Positions 60,436-64,000 of a stretch of DNA of 64,000 bases are shown one piece after another. The stretch's first letter is position 1. Each line of letters begins with the position of its first letter. Source of the DNA: Streblospio benedicti (Eukaryota; Annelida; Polychaeta; Spionida; Spionidae); the NCBI GenBank assembly GCA_019095985.1, contig CM032660.1, forward strand, positions 11,676,941 through 11,740,940, written 5' to 3'. The translations under genes were made by a program, and so were the position numbers. The notes under the pieces are model-generated. The model made no database searches. It was given only the letters and a program-made list of their open reading frames with translations, and had not been told where the DNA came from.

Positions 60436-63400
60436 ATGATGTATATCTGCTGTGAGATGGAGGATAAACACGCAGCGACTGAGTACATATATTGGTCGTT
60501 CACATATATTTCTGTATACAAGAAAAATGGAGTTTACTCATTTCTGAAGCCTACCACAGAAAAACGCAAAGTTATCCAGAATCTATGTTTGTCAACCTAT
60601 ATATAGGTATGCAACATGAATCTTCGACCATTATGATACTTTTGTTATTTCCATGTTTATTTTTACTACGGCAGTTTTTCTTGTAAATAATACCAGAAAC
60701 AATAATACTCCAGTAAAACTAAATATCGAATTTATAATGTGCTGTACCTTATTTAGGTATCTACGCTCGATTTTTATGTGTTTGACGCCAACAATTCCAG
60801 TGAAGAGCATAAGTTGTTTTGGTCTTGTGACAAGAAATTCATCTTGTGTTAAAATGTATTAATTTGTTCTCATTGCTTATTTAGGATTCAGTAAATTACA
60901 TTTAGTGTTTTATTCTGTTTAAGGCATGGAATAATTGCCTATACCTGTCGGCAAATACATTTCAACTCTGGTTTGAAAAGGATGAAAAATGAGTGCTCCC
61001 CATCCTGTCTAAGAAACGTGTGTTCTCGCGAATGTAAACAAAACATGCGTTTTTGATTTTCAAGAAAGAACTGCATTCAAATATGGTTTTAGCTTGCATT
61101 TAATTGTGAGCAAACCTTTGAAACGTAATTTGTAGGGACATATTAGGTTGTATAATATAGTTTAAGGGAATTGGATGAATGTTGGATATGTAAAGCAAAA
61201 ACGCAATATTTCTTGTATACCGGAATATATGTGCGACCAGTACATACATTTACTTCAAAACACGACGATAAGTTCAAAATTACACGGAGATTTCCCTAGT
61301 GTTGCCTATCTTGTTGACAATGACTGACCAGAGAGATGTCCTCATCTGGGTGGACAGAAGACACTCATCCCGAGCTGGAGCTCTCGGGTTTCTTTATCTG
61401 GGGTGGGGCACTGTAAGACGCTGGGTACGGCTGTCGAGTCGGCTGGGAACGCCCTTGATGCGCCCTGAGACAGAGGCTGCGCGCGCCAAGGCCGGAGATA
61501 AAACACACGCACCAGAGATATAACAGAGCACATGGATAACACATCCAACATATAATACAAGAAGACCATAAAGGGTCCTAATATCGCTCACCTGCATGTG
61601 TAAATTTGGCTTTAAAATTAAGTGAGAGCAACACCAGCCACAGAGATATACATTCCAATATAGAACAAATAACACCAAAGTTGGCAATCTTCTACAAGAA
61701 ATGCATGAAGTTTCCATAGGCAGCGAAGAAATTGCCAACCCTGAATAAACATTACTATACAATATGCATTACATTTTCAACGCGATATTATAAAGTCATC
61801 TATCAAATTAATATTATTTTACAGATATGCAGTGCGATTATGTACATATCCTTAGCTTGAAAAATATACCTTCCTTTCTTCTATCAAAACAGTTTTTCAA
61901 TGTATTTTGCAATACTGCGAGGAACATAAATTTCAGTTTATCTATAGCAGGATGAAATCATGGCGGTGACTGCTCATACAAACCGTACAGTGACAAGGGA
62001 AAACAAAAATATTTGTTTTGAGCGACAGTATTTTTAAAACAAGTACAGTATAGGTCGAATATCCGTAAATCCGCTTTTATCCGGACGCCTTATCTTGGCC
62101 CCATTCTTAAATTTACGGACATCGTGCATGTCTGCTTGCCACTCATGTTAAAAAAATAAAAAATCACATGCTTTTTACAAAGTTACGTCATTTAATGGGC
62201 CAGCCTGTCACCCTTTTCTATGGGTAATCTAACTTAATTTATTGTTCCTTTTTCGGTGATAAAGACTAGATCCTTATGTTATGATTAGGGCTCTGTAGAG
62301 CCGAAAGCTAAATAAAACTTTTTTTGACCAATTTTTGACCAATTTTTGTGATTAGATATTTAAATAAGCATAGACAGAACAACATAAAATACAAAAAATA
62401 GACTAGATTGTCACACAGATCTTGACAAAGAAAATATGGTTTGAACTGGGCCAATATGTTGTTTTCGGATAATGGATTGTTTTTGGATAAATAAAATAAA
62501 TATCATACAGTACAACTCGTTTAACCGAATATCAATAAACCGAATTTTCCCATTAACTGGGCGTTCTGTAATAGTCCCTTTTTTTCGGACATATACGGAA
62601 GATCGAGCTTGGGATCGAACTATAAGCCTTTCTTAATAGCGGGAGCGGACAAAAGATGTCGAACACAACGCACGCGGTATTGCAATAGCCTCCAAGCGAA
62701 AAAGGCGCACTACTCCATTTAGACAGCACACACCAGAACACCACTGATTAATCGAGACTACCTCCGCTGCACGCGGTCTTCGTGGCCACAAAACCCTTAC
62801 GCCGATCACGTTAGTATGGAAGCAACGAACTCGAGCTTTATTTAATATTATTGCAAACTATTGCTGTATGTCTTATGTACAGGCCATAAAATGATATTCA
62901 ATCGAACTATCATCATAGGATTGTAGGTTTACTGTATACAAATGTCATACCAAAGTTATGAATTATTTGTTCTGCAAAGGTATTTCTTGAATGTCTCTTA
63001 TTATCGTTCATAGTCACTCTTGGTCATTCTTACATTCGCCGATCCCCGCCCCCTCAATCATCCGGATATATCGATTTTCGAACGTCTATCCCATTCCCAA
63101 CATGTCCGTAAAAACAAGGTTGTACTGTATTTGTAATCTAGACCTTTTTCTCGTTAAATACATATGATTGATTGATTTATTTATTATAGTGACATTGTAT
63201 ACATTACATTTACATAGTAATTTTTTAAATACAAATTATACCCAGCCCTATCTAGGGGCTTATAAGTCACCTTAAATAAATTATATAAATTAAATTTATA
63301 TACATTATGAATATAAAATATATGGCATATGTATATTAAACTTCAAAATCCGATGAAAAATAAGAGATATTAATTACTTTAAAAGCGTTAAATATTCAAA

Positions 63401-64000
63401 AAGATCGCGGTCATGCATGTTTAGAAGCACGTGGTCGCTATTGTCAGCCTTTGAAAATAATAACATGCTTGTAAAGCTTAAAAAATATTGTTTTTACAGG
63501 TCAATACGTGTCGATTATTGCAATAATCTTAATAAATGTACAATTGATATTGATTATAAATGGAAGGTAATGTTACTTGTCACTTGTAATTCCTGAAATG
63601 TCGCGGTCTATCTGAATAGTTTTTGGTCACTACCGTGATATCCGGACGCCCGCCTCTCCGGACACCTCATCAACGTCCTGAGGGGTCCGGATAAGCGGAC
63701 ATGTGCTGTAAAAACATCAACTTTACTACCAACTTTCTTGTCTTTTTTACTAATACTATGAATGGTAAATGGAACAGTATTCTACACCTCGCTATATATA
63801 CATTGAGAATTCACTATTTTCCGTGATTCAAATGTGATGTCTGTTTTTCTCTTCCTTGTAACTAGTCTACTTACGGGTGTGGGTGCTGAGTTGACGGCTG
63901 CTGGGAAGAGCGGTTTTGGCAACAGCGGTGCTGCCGACGTGGCGGCCGGGGCGGTGGACATGGGGGGCGGGCGCGGGGGGCCCATCGGGGGCCCGCCCGG
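60436..64000. repeat. Second copy of 32989-36621
   Basis: Same order of elements, including Tigger-like elements at 62046-63708 (outer) and 62508-63127 (inner), and cut by the window end. Many single-base losses relative to the first copy (for example CCGG to CGG). Confidence 0.93.
61329..64000 (-). CDS. ZNF207: BuGZ/ZNF207-like partial second copy (two exons in view)
   Basis: Exon 63875 to beyond 64000 encodes [18 protein letters not shown] in frame and ends at GT (63874), the ZNF207 KPLFP block. Exon ~61329-61498 matches 33884-34066, keeping HPDEDISL and KKPESSSS words, but has lost many G/C bases and its splice acceptor AG, so it would not read through. Either a decayed duplicate or one allele with poor base quality. 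The rest of the gene would lie right of the window. Confidence 0.6.

Overview
This is animal nuclear DNA. Genes are split by GT-AG introns, the intergenic space is AT-rich, long (CA)n/(GT)n microsatellites are present, and LINEs, hAT, Harbinger-like and Tigger-like elements are dense. A 100-base run of N (59794-59893) marks a draft assembly gap. The gene content fits a marine invertebrate, but the sequence does not let me name a phylum with confidence. No LTR retrovirus-like element was recognised.

Layout. (1) 0.7-6.4 kb and 11.6-21.0 kb on the minus strand hold two tandem copies of an SLC7A9-like amino-acid transporter light chain. Copy B is a complete 12-exon gene (536 codons). Copy A has exons 1-9 here and runs off the left edge. 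The copies differ by insertions that hit only one of them (a LINE in A, a Harbinger-type MITE in B), so these can be ordered relative to the duplication. Both have a CACGTG/TGACGTCA pair at the same spacing about 1.1 kb upstream. The last-but-one big intron of copy B holds a SEC63 J-domain fragment and a foldback element between two ~620 bp direct repeats. (2) 8.4 kb: one orphan first exon of a RecQ-type helicase. 9.9-10.8 kb: a minus-strand LINE fragment. (3) 25.9-27.9 kb: a 2-kb unit bounded by ~160 bp inverted repeats that carries a YqaJ-like nuclease ORF, resembling an ISL2EU-type DNA transposon remnant. (4) 28.3-30.6 kb: an unusual array of ~142 bp units with a GTTGGG/CCCAAC hairpin and a second hairpin whose stem changes in a compensatory way between units. 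This is the best candidate for something undescribed. (5) 31.8-43.3 kb, minus strand: eight 3' exons of a BuGZ/ZNF207-type Bub3-binding spindle protein, with introns full of MITEs. The zinc-finger 5' exons were not found. (6) 44.3-45.9 kb: a LINE with its 5' part inverted, the twin-priming signature. (7) 47.0-48.5 kb: a local duplication. 50.4-51.2 kb: foldback palindromes. (8) 52.6-53.6 and 55.9-56.9 kb: two decayed tandem copies of an unrecognised small membrane-protein gene. (9) 58.2 kb to the gap: sequence with stretched homopolymers, probably low quality. (10) 60.4-64.0 kb: a second copy of 33.0-36.6 kb (BuGZ exons plus nested Tigger elements), most likely an unmerged haplotype or mis-assembly.

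The host genes serve unrelated jobs: plasma-membrane amino-acid exchange (SLC7), kinetochore/spindle function (BuGZ) and ER translocation (SEC63 fragment). There is no operon logic. The main story of the window is tandem duplication plus successive transposon insertion.
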